From Hydractinia symbiolongicarpus (lineage: Eukaryota > Cnidaria > Hydrozoa > Anthoathecata > Hydractiniidae), in NCBI RefSeq assembly GCF_029227915.1, contig NC_079880.1, positions 20,524,501 through 20,584,500 on the forward strand: DNA of 60,000 nt. The letters run 5' to 3'. Shown here piece after piece: positions 13,140 through 23,876 of this stretch. Within the stretch, counting starts at the first letter, position 1, and every line of letters starts with the position of its first letter. The notes under the pieces are model-generated. The model worked only from the letters and a program-made list of their open reading frames with translations, had not been told where the DNA came from and did no database searches. The position numbers were made by a program, and so were the translations under genes.

Positions 13140-13436
13140 GGCAGTACAGCAGTAACTGCAGGATGTGGTAGTAAGTGCAGGAGAGGTGGGGTGGTTAGTG
13201 CAGCAGGGCTTGGGTAATGAGTGCAGGAGGGAAGGGGTAGTGAGAGCAGGAGTGCTGGAGTGTTGAGTGCAGGAGTGTTGAGTTGGTGAGTGCAGGAGGG
13301 CTGGAGTGGTAAGTGCAGCAGGGCTGCGGTGATCAAAGCAGAAGGTCTGTGGTGATGAGTCCAGGAGGGATGGAGTGGTGAGTACATCAGGGCTGGGGTG
13401 GTGCGTGCTGGAGAGCTAGGGTGGTGAGTGAAGTCT
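13140..13436. repeat. 23-bp GC-rich minisatellite
   Basis: About 12 degenerate copies of a 23-bp unit such as GTGCAGGAGGGCTGGAGTGG. The array is strongly purine-rich on this strand. The open frame on the other strand (Pro/Leu/His-rich) is a by-product of the repeat and not a gene. Confidence 0.8.
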
Positions 13437-15259
13437 CCGATATAACTGATTAGGTGCCTTTTGTAGCATAGGGTTAAGACTGTTGAAGGTCAATGTGAGA
13501 ACAAGAATAAAAGAATTAAAAGTGCATTACAAATAATGCTTGCTGGCGAGTAAAATTGTTACCACGAATTGGACTGAAAAAACATTGGAAATATTTATTT
13601 TTTACAAATCTAGAATAGAGATCAGAAAGAGAGACGAGATTTTGAGTTTGTTGACAAGGGGGAGGGAAATTGTAGGACTTTCCTTTTTACTTGTTCAGTT
13701 GGAAGCGCATTGTTTTTCTTGACGGAGATAGGAAGCCCTATACGATAGTAGTTAGACGGATGTTTTAAAATTGTAATTTTATATTTCCGTACACTTCCTT
13801 ATTTTGTTAAAAGTTAAAATTAAACAGAAAGTAATCGATCAACTTAAGGAATATACAGATCCGTTTTACTTCTCTCAATTCTTCATGTCTAACACCAAAT
13901 CAATGAATGTCAGAATCAGTTGAATTACTTTGTATTTGAATTTAAAAAATACAACCCTGTTGCCTGTCAATTGCTTCAGGATTAAATGCAGGAAATAACT
14001 CTTGAGGAGTCACTCACGTCAATTTTGTGTTCTACTGGTTGACCTTTTGAGTCATGTCAGATGAAAGGCAACAATTTAAAGAATGAAGTCAAAATAAGGC
14101 AATGGAAAATACTTTTTTTAATTGTTTTTCATTCTTATGTAATTTTTGTTAAGTGACCACAAAGATTGCATAGCTTTGCAACTCTTTTCCAACCAGAGAA
14201 TTGATAACTTATAATAAGACGATTGCTTAGAAATAACTGCAAATAATCTGACCATTACAAGGCGAACATGTTTTATATTAAATATCGTTTCCAAATATTG
14301 TTTCCATTTTGATTTATTTCTAATTAATCGTAAAGTTTGGTAACGCATTGAAAATATACTTATGAGAAGGATAAATGCTGTTTTGCGCATGCAATTGTGT
14401 CCACACATTGAAAAAATTTAAAAAATCTCCATTGTGAATTACATTGATTCATGTTGATTCTAATTAAAGTGACTATTGTCTTCGTTATCTATTCAAATGA
14501 CTAGGGTGAGATTGAGTTAATTGAATATAACTTATGAACTTCCTTTTTTTCATTTTTCTATTTCCTTTGTGCAAAAAACAACAACATTGTGGTACTTCTA
14601 GTGATGCATTCTCTTGATACGTGAAAACTTTATTAGTGGCTTAGAATCGCCAAAGAAATGTTTCAATAAGGAAACCCTAATCGATTTTTCTTATGGAGGT
14701 GGGAATGGCTGTGTCGTTGGGTGTATAAAAAAATAAAAACTGAATCAGATATTCCTCTCAGTCAGGGCTTTAATAAATGTAGACACAACTCTTAAATTTT
14801 GACAGGACTGGATAATTCTAATTTTTTGATTTTCGTTATGTCCGATGTTTCGCACCAAATCGACTAGTAGAAAATTGAACTTGTATCAACATTTTATTTT
14901 AGCAGAAAATATTTTATTTTTAGCAGAAAAATAACCGATGTTATTTCAAATGCAATGGCAACTGTAATACTATTCAAGCACCTCAAAAAAAATTTCTAGT
15001 TTTATCTTTTACATTAAAATGCTACAGTGTACATTACGCCTCACAAATAAGCCGCTTTGTTACATAAAGGCAATTAGAAATTGAAAAGAAAATAGTTAAA
15101 CATAATTGCATACCGATGTAATTAGACGACATTGTAATATTGATGACTAGAAAAGAATCTTCTGCCACGATTTATTGATGATTTATTAGTCTGCTTGCCA
15201 AACCTATTGAAGTCAGATTAGGCTTCGCCAACATTGGTGATACTTTGGTTAAGTTATTT

Positions 15260-15590
15260 AGACTATGTTCCCATTTTATCGGATAGGTTTTTACGCTGAA
15301 TCAATTCATGATCCGGTACAATGGAAACACATACGAACCGTGCCGGCACAGACCTATATCCATATAACAAATAGCCCTTTGTAGTCTTTTGCGTCACTTA
15401 CGTTATAATAGAAAATGTACAGAGTAACAAAAGAAGAAACTATCAGATACGAGACGAATCACTTTTGAAAGTGGCCCGGCCCAGAAGCTATCCGATTCGG
15501 CACAATTCGTCCCAATAAAAACAGAAGACCTATCCGTTCCGTAAATTGATTCGGCACGAAACCTATCCGACACAATGGAAACATGGTCTT
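15260..15590. mobile_element. MITE-like element with about 45-bp inverted ends
   Basis: The left end 15260-15304 (AGACTATGTTCCCATTTTAT...) is the reverse complement of 15546-15590 (...ACAATGGAAACATGGTCTT) with several mismatches. The interior repeats CCTATCC and GGCAC motifs and has no open frame, so it is non-autonomous. Confidence 0.7.
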
Positions 15591-16480
15591 AATTCTGAAT
15601 AATAACAATAAATAATTAAGTAATAAATTACTGATTCTATTTTTATTGAAAATAATTATTTAGAACTCATGGAAACAAAATAGGAGAAGGATGTAAAATT
15701 AGATATTATGTAATCGTCAGCATTTACTTGACACGTCCGACAACAACAAACAATCTTCTTTTGTGTATTGTTGTGGTACTTTCTGTTTGTTGCATAACAG
15801 TATATATGTTTATATATATATATATATATACTTGTGTATGTTATTAATTAACACCAGTCCTCTGTTAACTAGTAACTGACTACCATTGCTGTGTAGTGGA
15901 ATTAACAACCGTTGAGAGAGGAATCTGAGGTATATAATCAATAATTTATTTATTTATTGATCTATTTATTTATTATTTTATTAACAACGGGCAGGTAAGA
16001 AAAATTTTTTCGCAAACTATAGCCCCTCTTTCCTTGTAAAATATTATCTTTCTATTAGTTTTTATACTTCATAAAAAATCGCAGATATTTTTTGTTATTT
16101 TCTTGTTTCATGGAAACTACTTTCAATGATTATTATGGAATTTGAGAAAAATACGAGGCGACCAAAAACTTCCGATGACCTAACATACCACAGAGAAAAG
16201 ATCATGACAGGCTTATGACAACCTACGTAACAAGCTAATTAAATTGTTTTCATTCTTAGGTAATAAACTGAACACAACATCGAATAAAAACACTGAAAAA
16301 AATCAATTGAAGAGGAACAGTCTACAGTCTACAGTACGCAACATTAAACAAAAAAGGCTACTTTATACTCATAACGACTAACTAACATTGAACAGGTCAA
16401 GACGAACATTGCACAGTAAAAATAAGTACAGCGCAAATATTAAACAGTTCTATCAGCCACTAACCATTGCTGGAATTAAT
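15591..16480. other. Upstream region of gene 2, low-complexity
   Basis: AT-rich DNA with a (TA)n run at about 15810-15831 and a degenerate TTTA/TTA tract near 15940-15980. No gene is seen. CATTCTTAG at 16252-16260 could be a splice acceptor for a 5' UTR exon of gene 2. Confidence 0.5.
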
Positions 16481-16693
16481 ATGACACCTCTCTTCTTTCT
16501 TCTCGTTGCTTTGTCCATTGCTGCCTCACAAAAGCTATTTCCACATGGTAAAGCAAATGGAGATACAGTTATAATAGATTCACAAAAATCTATTAATCGA
16601 TTATCATATGGCGATACTGATAATGGAATTAAGGTTATAGACACTCCAAATTTTCCGTTCTATCAACGAAAGACAAATAACAACAAAATACAA
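16481..16693 (+). CDS. Gene 2 exon 1: signal peptide and NIDO start
   Basis: 71 codons, phase 0 at the donor. Signal peptide residues 1 to about 17, then KLFPHGKANGDTVIID and FPFYQRKTNNNKIQ, parallel to gene 1. Confidence 0.85.
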
Positions 16694-18932
16694 GTAAAAC
16701 CTTTTACTTTTTCAATTCTACTTTGAACATTTTTTTACTTTGATTCACTCTAAGTGGTCTATATTAAAACAGTTCTGCTTATATTGATGTGTACTTATGT
16801 GTAAAAACTGAGGAATTGGCATTAAATTTTTTTGAACAGAATTTAATCCTGTCACTTTTTTATGTTATAGCTAAGTACAAATGGATACATTGTATTTGGT
16901 AGCAACAAAATCTTCAATTCAGCAACTCCAACAAACTTTCCTATAAACTATCAAGGGCATACATTGCCCATCATTGCAGTTTTTTGGACAGATTTTTATT
17001 TTCAAGTGAACTCTATGTTTTCCTATCAAATACACACGTACGGTGAAGTGTTACATCGAGTACAAAGCCTGGTTGGCAAGAACCATCCTGAAGAAATATT
17101 TATCCCAAAGCACGTCCTGGTGGTGACTTGGTTTAATGTTCACCACAAATCAAAATTGTTAACTGTAAGTGAAAGGAAAAATTTTTAGACGCAATCTATC
17201 GATACATCGATAAAAGGGACTACCTTTAAAGTTAATGGGGTTTTTCTGCCAAAAGTCATCTCGAAAGTGTCTTTAGATTCAGTACCGGATAAATTGTTAT
17301 TCATAATAATATTGGCTAATCTTTTTAACTTCTATTTTTTTATCTAGGACTCTTTTGCGTTTCAACTGGTGATAGCAACTGATGGAAAAACTACACATCT
17401 TATTTTTCTGCATGAGTCAGTACCAAAAAATGTTCCAGCATCTGTAAGTACACATCTTTCCTTTTTTTTATTTTGTAAAAAATAAATCAATACATATATA
17501 TAGTTAGCGGTAATTCACTATTTGTCATATTTCTGGACTTTAAGACAACATAATATCTACACAGGTTGGGTTCCAAGAGAAATTAAATATTCAACGTTTC
17601 GACCATTCATTGGAAACTAGAGTTGGAAATTATCTATTACAGAGTTCCAATGTTGACATAAATGGTATCTATGAGTACAAAGTTGCTGAAGAAGGTAAGA
17701 AGGCCAACTTTTGTAGGACCGATACCTTACAATTATTGCTGAAAGAGACTTGAAAACTTTGTGCTAAGTCATATTGACATAACAAGAAACAGTTTTGTAA
17801 ACAATAATAGCCTAAAAAACATCCTTAAATGTTGGTTTCTTCAAACTTTGAATGACAATGATTAAACAATTCCTAATCATGATTTCAGCTTTGGATTGTT
17901 CAAACCTACCTGATGGACCTAATCCTCATCCCAGCGATTGTCAAAAATTCATCATATGTTACAATCACGAACTTGTGGAAGTCAAACAATGTAATAATTC
18001 CTATCATTATCATCCAGAATATAAATTCTGTGTGCCAGCTACAGAATACCCATGTCATCAAGGTAGTTACTCGCTTGTTGTCTACAATTAAATTATTTGC
18101 TTGTTTTTTATTGCATATCTGTTCCTCTTTTAATGTTCCTTGTATCAAAGTCTTGATTAGTCCGTAAAAAAATCATAAAAATACGTTCATCGTACATATT
18201 TCTCACATTGTTATTTTTTCAGATTCTGTTTGCCTTTTTTTTATTTTTTGAAACTGCGATTACTTAGAAAATATTTCAATTTATTCTTCCCATTTTAATT
18301 CTAGTTGAACCTGCAGATTGCTCAGGAAAGCATGATGTGACGTTACCTCATAACACTGACTGCTCCAAAATGGTATTTTGTCAAAGTGGAAAAATAAAGA
18401 AAGTTACATCTTGTCCGAATGGTTTAAATTTCCATCCCACTTTGAAAGTTTGCGTATGGCCATCCCAATATCCATGCGAAAAAGGTAAAATCAGACAATT
18501 TTCTGCGTTAATAGCACTTCAACGTTGACTCTCCCCCATTATAAATATTTTTGCATTATTTTAAATCAGTATTAACTTCACTTTTCTCCATTTATTACTA
18601 TAACGTAATTATTATTTATTTTTCTTATACTTCACACTAGTGTGGTTATATCCCATTGTTCAATAAAACAAAGGAATTTAGCTCCTGGGTATTATATAAA
18701 ATTCTTCTTACTTGTAGGTGGCAACGGAGAAGTACCAGCAAATCCATGTGATGGAAGATCTGACGGTAACTATGAGGACCCAAAGAGTTGTAATCATTTC
18801 ATCCAATGTGCACATGGTCTTCATCATCGAATAATGTGTCCCGCTGGTCTACATTTTAATCAAGCTGGCCCGCCTGGTACTTTAGGTTTTTGTGATTGGC
18901 CATTCAACGTAGGGTGCACTCGCAGTTCTTAA
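16481..18932 (+). CDS. Secreted NIDO domain plus three CBM14 chitin-binding domains (gene 2)
   Basis: Seven exons joined by eye: 16481-16693, 16871-17164, 17348-17443, 17565-17694, 17889-18062, 18305-18484, 18718-18932 (about 433 aa). An in-frame open stretch continues upstream to 16388, but the ATG at 16481 is chosen because it begins a clean signal peptide, MTPLFFLLVALSIAAS. The NIDO domain spans exons 1-4 (LSTNGYIVFG, PIIAVFWTDFYF, VLVVTWFNV, FQLVIATDGK). Exons 5, 6 and 7 each encode one six-cysteine CBM14 domain. The likely role is a secreted chitin- or glycan-binding matrix protein. It is a clear paralog of the gene at 320, with one extra CBM14 exon, and is flanked by two direct copies of a 425-bp repeat. 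Confidence 0.88.
16871..17164 (+). CDS. Gene 2 exon 2: NIDO core
   Basis: 98 codons, phase 0 on both sides, from LSTNGYIVFG to HHKSKLLT, including PIIAVFWTDFYF and VLVVTWFNV. Confidence 0.88.
17348..17443 (+). CDS. Gene 2 exon 3: NIDO strand
   Basis: 32 codons: DSFAFQLVIATDGKTTHLIF, then the conserved VPKNVPAS. Acceptor TATCTAG, donor GTAAGT. Confidence 0.85.
17565..17694 (+). CDS. Gene 2 exon 4: NIDO C-terminal part
   Basis: VGFQEKLNIQRFDHSLETR, ending YKVAEE. It shifts to phase 1, which all downstream CBM14 exons keep. Confidence 0.85.
17889..18062 (+). CDS. Gene 2 exon 5: CBM14 domain 1
   Basis: ALDCSNLPDGPNPHPSDC, FIICYN, KQCN, FCVP and YPCHQ give the six-cysteine chitin-binding pattern. 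Confidence 0.87.
18305..18484 (+). CDS. Gene 2 exon 6: CBM14 domain 2 (absent from gene 1)
   Basis: PADCSGKHDVTLPHNTDC, MVFCQ, TSCPNGLNFHP, VCVWPSQYPC. It is a symmetric phase 1-1 exon of 180 nt, so its gain or loss preserves the frame. Confidence 0.87.
18718..18932 (+). CDS. Gene 2 exon 7: CBM14 domain 3 and stop
   Basis: NPCDGRSDGNYEDPKSC, HFIQC, IMCPAGLHFNQ, GFCDWPFNVGC, then TAA. An AATAAA overlaps the stop codon at 18931-18936, so the real polyadenylation site may be further on. Confidence 0.88.
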
Positions 18933-18936
18933 TAAA

Positions 18937-21738
18937 TACACCAGTACTGTATCGTGTTCGCCATTATCCAGAGCGCCGGCGCTTATTTTGAGTTGATGAT
19001 ACCATCGTTTTAAACATATAACCAGTTAGGAGAAAGAACTTGGATCATGTTTAGAATGTATATTTAACTTATTTATTGTATTTAAACTCTGTTATGGATA
19101 AGGAAAAAAAAGAAAAAAGTTTTTTTTAAATGTTAAACAGCGCTGTTATATATCTTCTCACTTTAGTAAACAATTTATTTTTTAGTAAACAAAAGAATTC
19201 TGAATTGAGAGCTAGCCTGCGCATGTTTTATTGATTTAACAATTCTTTTGTTAGTCTACATTTTTTACATAGCAAAGAAAAGAAAACACAAATTTTTATA
19301 TGCCCGGTCACTCTAACCAAATGTTCCTTATAACTACCCTATACTTGTTAAAGCGTGCGAAATTTTTCTATCGTTAGTTGTGCAAATGCAGAATACTTCT
19401 CTATATTAGGAGCTAACACCCGTCATCTGTATCTTCGAAATGGTGAAACCGCAATTTCCTCACTTTATACATATTCATGTATAAAGAAGTGAGTGCCAGT
19501 GGTATGTAGCTACGCAGCGGCGGATTTAAGATTTTTTGAGTAGTAAAAAACAGCTTCCACGAAGCAAAATCGCTTGTTAAGGCGAACACGCACGCTGGAA
19601 AATTTGAGAGGCGATTCCAACGGGTCTAAGTCGACGGTCTTAAAATAAAAACCGCTTAATGCCCTCTAACTTTAAAATGACTTAAAAATCAACTACTGAA
19701 CTTGTCCATATGAATAGGCAAAGTTGTTACTTTTAATTTTAATTATCCAGCATAAACTATTATCATGCGCTTTTGTGTTTTAACAACAAAATATTTTCCA
19801 ATCCCTTTACCGATAAAAAAACATTATTTTATTTGGTTTAATTGGAAAAATAGTTGTAAATGTGCTGTTCATTTTTGTAACAGAGAAAAAAACACGTCAA
19901 AAGATATAATTCTAATAAGAACGCATTACATTGATGCGAAAAAGACTTCCACTGCATCTAAATTATTTCATTTTTCTCGTCTTATTTTACTATGCCAATT
20001 GCATGAAGATGTCATAGGTCTCTCGTTAAAGTATTTGTAAATAGAGGTCATAGCCGTCAGAGCATAATTTCTTTTTTCCAATTTTACCATTTTAGCTGTT
20101 TCCCATCAACAGCTACACTGTTTTCTTTTCCGATAAACATGTGAATAAAAACCAGTGACGGAGGACATCCAGGTTAATTAAAAATACGTAACATGGTTAA
20201 CAACTCAACTCTCAACTTCCTTGTTGCTAACAAACACAGTTTGTTTATAGCATCCAATGTTACTCACAACCTCAGAATGTCCCACTGTGTCTGCTGCATC
20301 ACTTCTCATCATCCGTATACATAGAGAAGTGGTGATTAACAAGTATAAAGTAATTATTTAAATAATTAATCTTGTTGTTTACATAATTACTTGCTAATGA
20401 ATTTGATTACTTGTTACATCACGTAGATAACTTTAGTGATTGAGTGGGAGAGGAAAGATGTGTACTACGTTAAAAAATGTCTGCTACGTCATAACTCCCT
20501 AGTTGGCCTTTTTCTTATTTGCGTGTTAATTTGGTAACTGAAATTTAAAAAATCAAATTTTCAAGTGGTGTATTTCAATTCAAAACTATTAAATCCCCCA
20601 ACAGTCGAATTTGATTTAACAAGAACAGCCTTGCTTCGAAAACTAGTTCCATTACTATATCCTGCTTGCATTGAAATTGTTAATATATGAAAATTTTTTA
20701 GCTAAGCGCAAATAGGTTGCAGATAAAGATACTTTGATTTTTACATTGTAAGAAACACACTGCGATTTACCCTCACCTTCCGTCCACTCTTAACCACCTC
20801 TTGTTTATTGCCTTTAGGTCTCTACTCTTCACAAATAACTATATGGAGCTATCTATATGCCTTCAGTATCAAAATTCGGCATACTTTGACGACTATTATC
20901 AATTGTATCTAAATAAAAAACTATATTAGGTTTGGCACCTTTAGTAGTTGAGTTGCGCGCTTCTTGAATAGCTTTAACTGTCCCAGAATTGTAATAATAT
21001 TAATCACTAACAAGAATTCCTAACTTTGCTTTTTTGACGAAGTATATTTTAATACCTTACCTATAATTAATACGCTATCGCATAACTAAAAATGTTAAAG
21101 TTATAATCTTCTGTACGAATAAAAATACAACTTTTGAATTCTTTCTTCTTGTCCACAATACTACGGAGCTTTATTGTAAACCATTCAGTACCAGTAGTTG
21201 TTTTGGACATCTTTTAACTCCCTAAGATTTTAGCATGATTCTCCAGAAGCCCGTTCCAATATTTTTTTCCAATATTGATGTAACGTTTTCTGATTGTCTA
21301 ATTCATGCAGTTTGTACAAACATCATTAAATACGTTGTGAATGTACGGGCTTAAGTGCATTTCGAGAAAACTTTCTGTTACTTACAACTTACTTACTTGT
21401 TGTTAATTTTATAACTCGCAAAACTTCATACGCTACATAAAGCACAAACCCTTAAGAAATAGAAGCAGTTGGTAACTTATTTAGATTTTATGCAAAAAGG
21501 GTTATGGGAACTAAAGTTTGGAGCACACCCAGAAAACAAACAGACACGGGCATTTGGTCTTTACTTAGTGGATAGTCAATAAACAACAGATAAATGGAGA
21601 CTGAAATGAAGACAACTTTAACAACTTTCACGTCAGTAAAAAACTTTTGATATATACACTCAGGTATAGAGGATAATATAGCACGTAAAATAACTCATGA
21701 TAACTCATTTCGTAATAATTAGGTCACTCGTTCTGCAT
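18937..21738. other. Intergenic region
   Basis: AT-rich DNA. It holds a short hairpin near 19473-19494 (CACTTTATACAT / ATGTATAAAGAAGTG) and the second 425-bp repeat at 20123. No coding signal is seen. Confidence 0.55.
20123..20547 (+). repeat. 425-bp dispersed repeat, copy 2
   Basis: Direct copy of 12672-13096, same orientation and length. The boundaries are sharp on both sides: upstream and downstream sequence do not match. Confidence 0.8.
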
Positions 21739-22527
21739 ATTATTACCCCACTGTTGAGTATTTTCGAATGTTTACGTTTATTCGAACGTTCTCGGAAAAT
21801 TTGATTGGTTTTTTTTCACGTGACCAGTCTATATGACGCCGTATTAACCGACATCAAAACAAAAACAAAACAAGAAAGTTAATTTAAAGTGGTAGAAAAA
21901 TGTCAATTACTCCTTGTTGAAAACTCCCCTCGGGAAAAATAAAATTGGAGAATTTTTAAGTTCCAAAAAACACGGGCTTACAGGCAGAAAAGTGGCAAAT
22001 CATTCCGTTAGAAAAACATCGATTGGAAAGCTTTTGGATGCAAATTTCCCCGAAGTTTATGTAGCCCAACACAGTGGTCACAAAAATATTGATTCGTTAA
22101 GAAATTACAAATCAGCTAGTACCACTCACCGTTACAAAATGTCAAACATCTTGAGCTTAAATAATAACCAACTTGACGTACATAACCAATCGACAGCTCT
22201 TAATACTTCCAGTTCCGCGCAGTCTTCAACCCTCTCTTTATTTTTTTCCGAAGGAAATTTTAACAATTGTACATTTAATTTTAATACGAACACTCCACCA
22301 GCGAAACGACAAAGAATTGAATTTTAAAACTGTTTTGAAAATATTCTATTTTTAAAAGTTGTATTGTATTGTTTATTTTTGAACGAGTTGTGGATCGAAT
22401 GTCTGTGTACGTTCGAAATATAAAGAAAGTTACATGGTTTCCACCTAAGCCTTGTTTTTGTTAAAGACCCCTGGACTCTAAAACCTTTTTTTCATTAATG
22501 GTTATGAAATAATCAGTGGGGTAATAA
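21739..22527 (+). mobile_element. Putative transposon bounded by 14-15-bp inverted repeats
   Basis: ATTATTACCCCACTG at 21739-21753 is the reverse complement of CAGTGGGGTAATAA at 22514-22527. The roughly 790-bp interval encloses a tyrosine-recombinase fragment. Cryptons usually lack terminal inverted repeats, so either the ends belong to another element type or they are coincidental. Confidence 0.45.
21914..22327 (+). pseudogene. Tyrosine recombinase C-terminal fragment (Crypton-like)
   Basis: The frame reads GKNKIGEFLSS, NHSVRKTSIGKLLDANFPEV, AQHSGHKNIDSLRNY, giving the H-x-x-R, G-H and catalytic Y motifs of tyrosine recombinases. This wording is typical of Crypton/DUF3504-like proteins common in cnidarian genomes (family knowledge). 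The N-terminal core-binding domain and first catalytic Arg are missing and there is no good ATG, so it is a truncated copy or the last exon of a broken gene. It ends with a low-complexity tail and TAA at 22325. Confidence 0.7.
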
Positions 22528-22672
22528 ATGACTTATTAACCTTATCAGCCTGTCTATACGGGAAAATATAGACCTCTGTCACTCGCATGGACCTCACTGC
22601 GTTCGGTCCATGACGTCATGACCTTGGTCTATATTTTCCCGTATAGACCGGCTAAACGGTTAATAAGCCATT
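22527..22672. mobile_element. Foldback element with 47-bp arms
   Basis: Arm 22527-22574 (AATGACTTATTAACC... to ...GAAAATATAGACC) pairs with 22626-22672 (GGTCTATATTTTC... to ...GGTTAATAAGCCATT). A second hairpin, ATGGACC/GGTCCAT at 22587-22611, and a TGACGTCA palindrome sit in the loop. Confidence 0.8.
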
Positions 22673-22809
22673 AGGAGTGTACGCCATTCTCAATTTTTAG
22701 GTCATACTTTGTTGTCGTCATTTTAAAATTATTACACAGATTGTGATATTATATTTACTGTTAGTACAATCGACTCAATTATTTTATTACCGTATATTGA
22801 CTTAACATA

Positions 22810-22945
22810 CACAGTCTATTCTCGATAAGTGGAACCTCCACGGGATCGAAATTAAATGGTTCCACTTATCGAATGTTCCACTTATCCGATTGCTCGATAA
22901 GTGGAACCTCTACGAAATTGATAAGAAATTTCCACTTATCGAACT
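22810..22945. mobile_element. pogo/Tigger-like terminal repeat remnant
   Basis: ACAGTCTATTCTCGATAAG followed by TGGAACCTCC at 22810 resembles pogo/Tigger terminal repeats (family knowledge). The core CTCGATAAGTGGAACCTC recurs in both orientations at 22830, about 22858-22888, 22893 and 22930, giving nested inverted repeats. Confidence 0.5.
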
Positions 22946-23587
22946 TCTCTCCTATCTGAAATCTCAGGAGACCGAGGAATTTACTAATAATCAAAAAACA
23001 GGGAGAGGGAGAAATAAAAGAAAATGCTTTATAGATATTTAAGTTCCACATGATGTTTTTCTTAGCAATTAAGTTATAAAAAATAATCTTTTATACTTGT
23101 TTTAAACTTTGTGAAAGTTCCTTTTCAATTAATTTGGAAACTTTCAAGGTAAAAAGAACGCTTCGAATGCGGAAATGATTCGAACGTACTGTAGATAATT
23201 TTTTTGTTTACAAAAACTTATATTATGTTTGACTCTGGATTCTAACATGACTCTACATTTATGCAATCTTTTTTATATGTTACGTGTTTTCATTTTCAGC
23301 ATCCAGTTTTAAACCATTCGTCACAACACACAACGTTGCACGTAAATAAACTGTAAAGGTAGAAGGGAACACACGTCGTATATATCAATAATTTCAACCA
23401 TAGTATCTAATTTTAACCGAAAGTTAGTGATTAAAAAGCTATTTAAATGATTTATGATGTATTTGTTATAAACCCACACTATCTGATGGCGTTTTATCTA
23501 CAAATTGTTCCTGTCTGAGTTTTATGCCACAGATTTTATTGATAAAATTTTGCATCTTATCCTTATACTTTTATTATTTATAAAATT

Positions 23588-23876
23588 GTTTACCTAGGAT
23601 TGCCTCTTCAGTTCATATTGGTACTGTTACCATCGAGGGTCCTGCAAAGGGCGTGTTGGTGTTGGTTGGTGTTGTGCTTGCTTTAAATGCTACAGACATT
23701 TAAAGCAAGCACAACAATTGCTTAACTTTTCAATCACCTAAAATAAGAATCCTATTCTTATGCTAAACGCTAAACGCAGATAAGATAAATTTACATTTTT
23801 ATTGTCTCTGGTATGGCTCTACTGGTGTTTGGACCCCTAGATCTCCCGCGTTGGACACAAACGCTCTACCACATAT
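23588..23876 (-). mobile_element. tRNA-derived SINE, copy 1
   Basis: On the minus strand it begins with an A-box-like TGGTAGAGCGTTTG (about 23860-23873) and a degenerate B box GGTCCAAACACC. It is similar along its length to 42117-42402. It contains a perfect 19-bp hairpin (23671-23689 with 23697-23715) not intact in the other copy. Confidence 0.6.

Larger units (their letters stand above)
3999..15259. other. Intergenic region, no convincing gene
   Basis: AT-rich DNA between the two NIDO/CBM14 paralogs. Only short open frames without domain signal occur. It holds a perfect palindrome at 5135, an imperfect inverted repeat at 5505, a tRNA-like sequence at 6001, a dispersed repeat near 8700-8890, a hairpin at 9646, one copy of a 425-bp repeat at 12672 and a 23-bp minisatellite at 13140. 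I see nothing else in it. Confidence 0.6.

Noticed and set aside
13094-13387. Minus-strand Pro/His/Leu-rich open frame of 97 codons
   Set aside because: It is generated by the 23-bp minisatellite; a unit length that is not a multiple of three and no domain signal argue against a gene.
17906-18167. Open frames in other phases over the CBM14 exon
   Set aside because: They are shadows of the chitin-binding exon 17889-18062.
12672-20547. 425-bp repeats as LTRs of one retrotransposon
   Set aside because: The interval holds a normal cellular gene and no gag-pol coding, primer-binding site or TG...CA ends.
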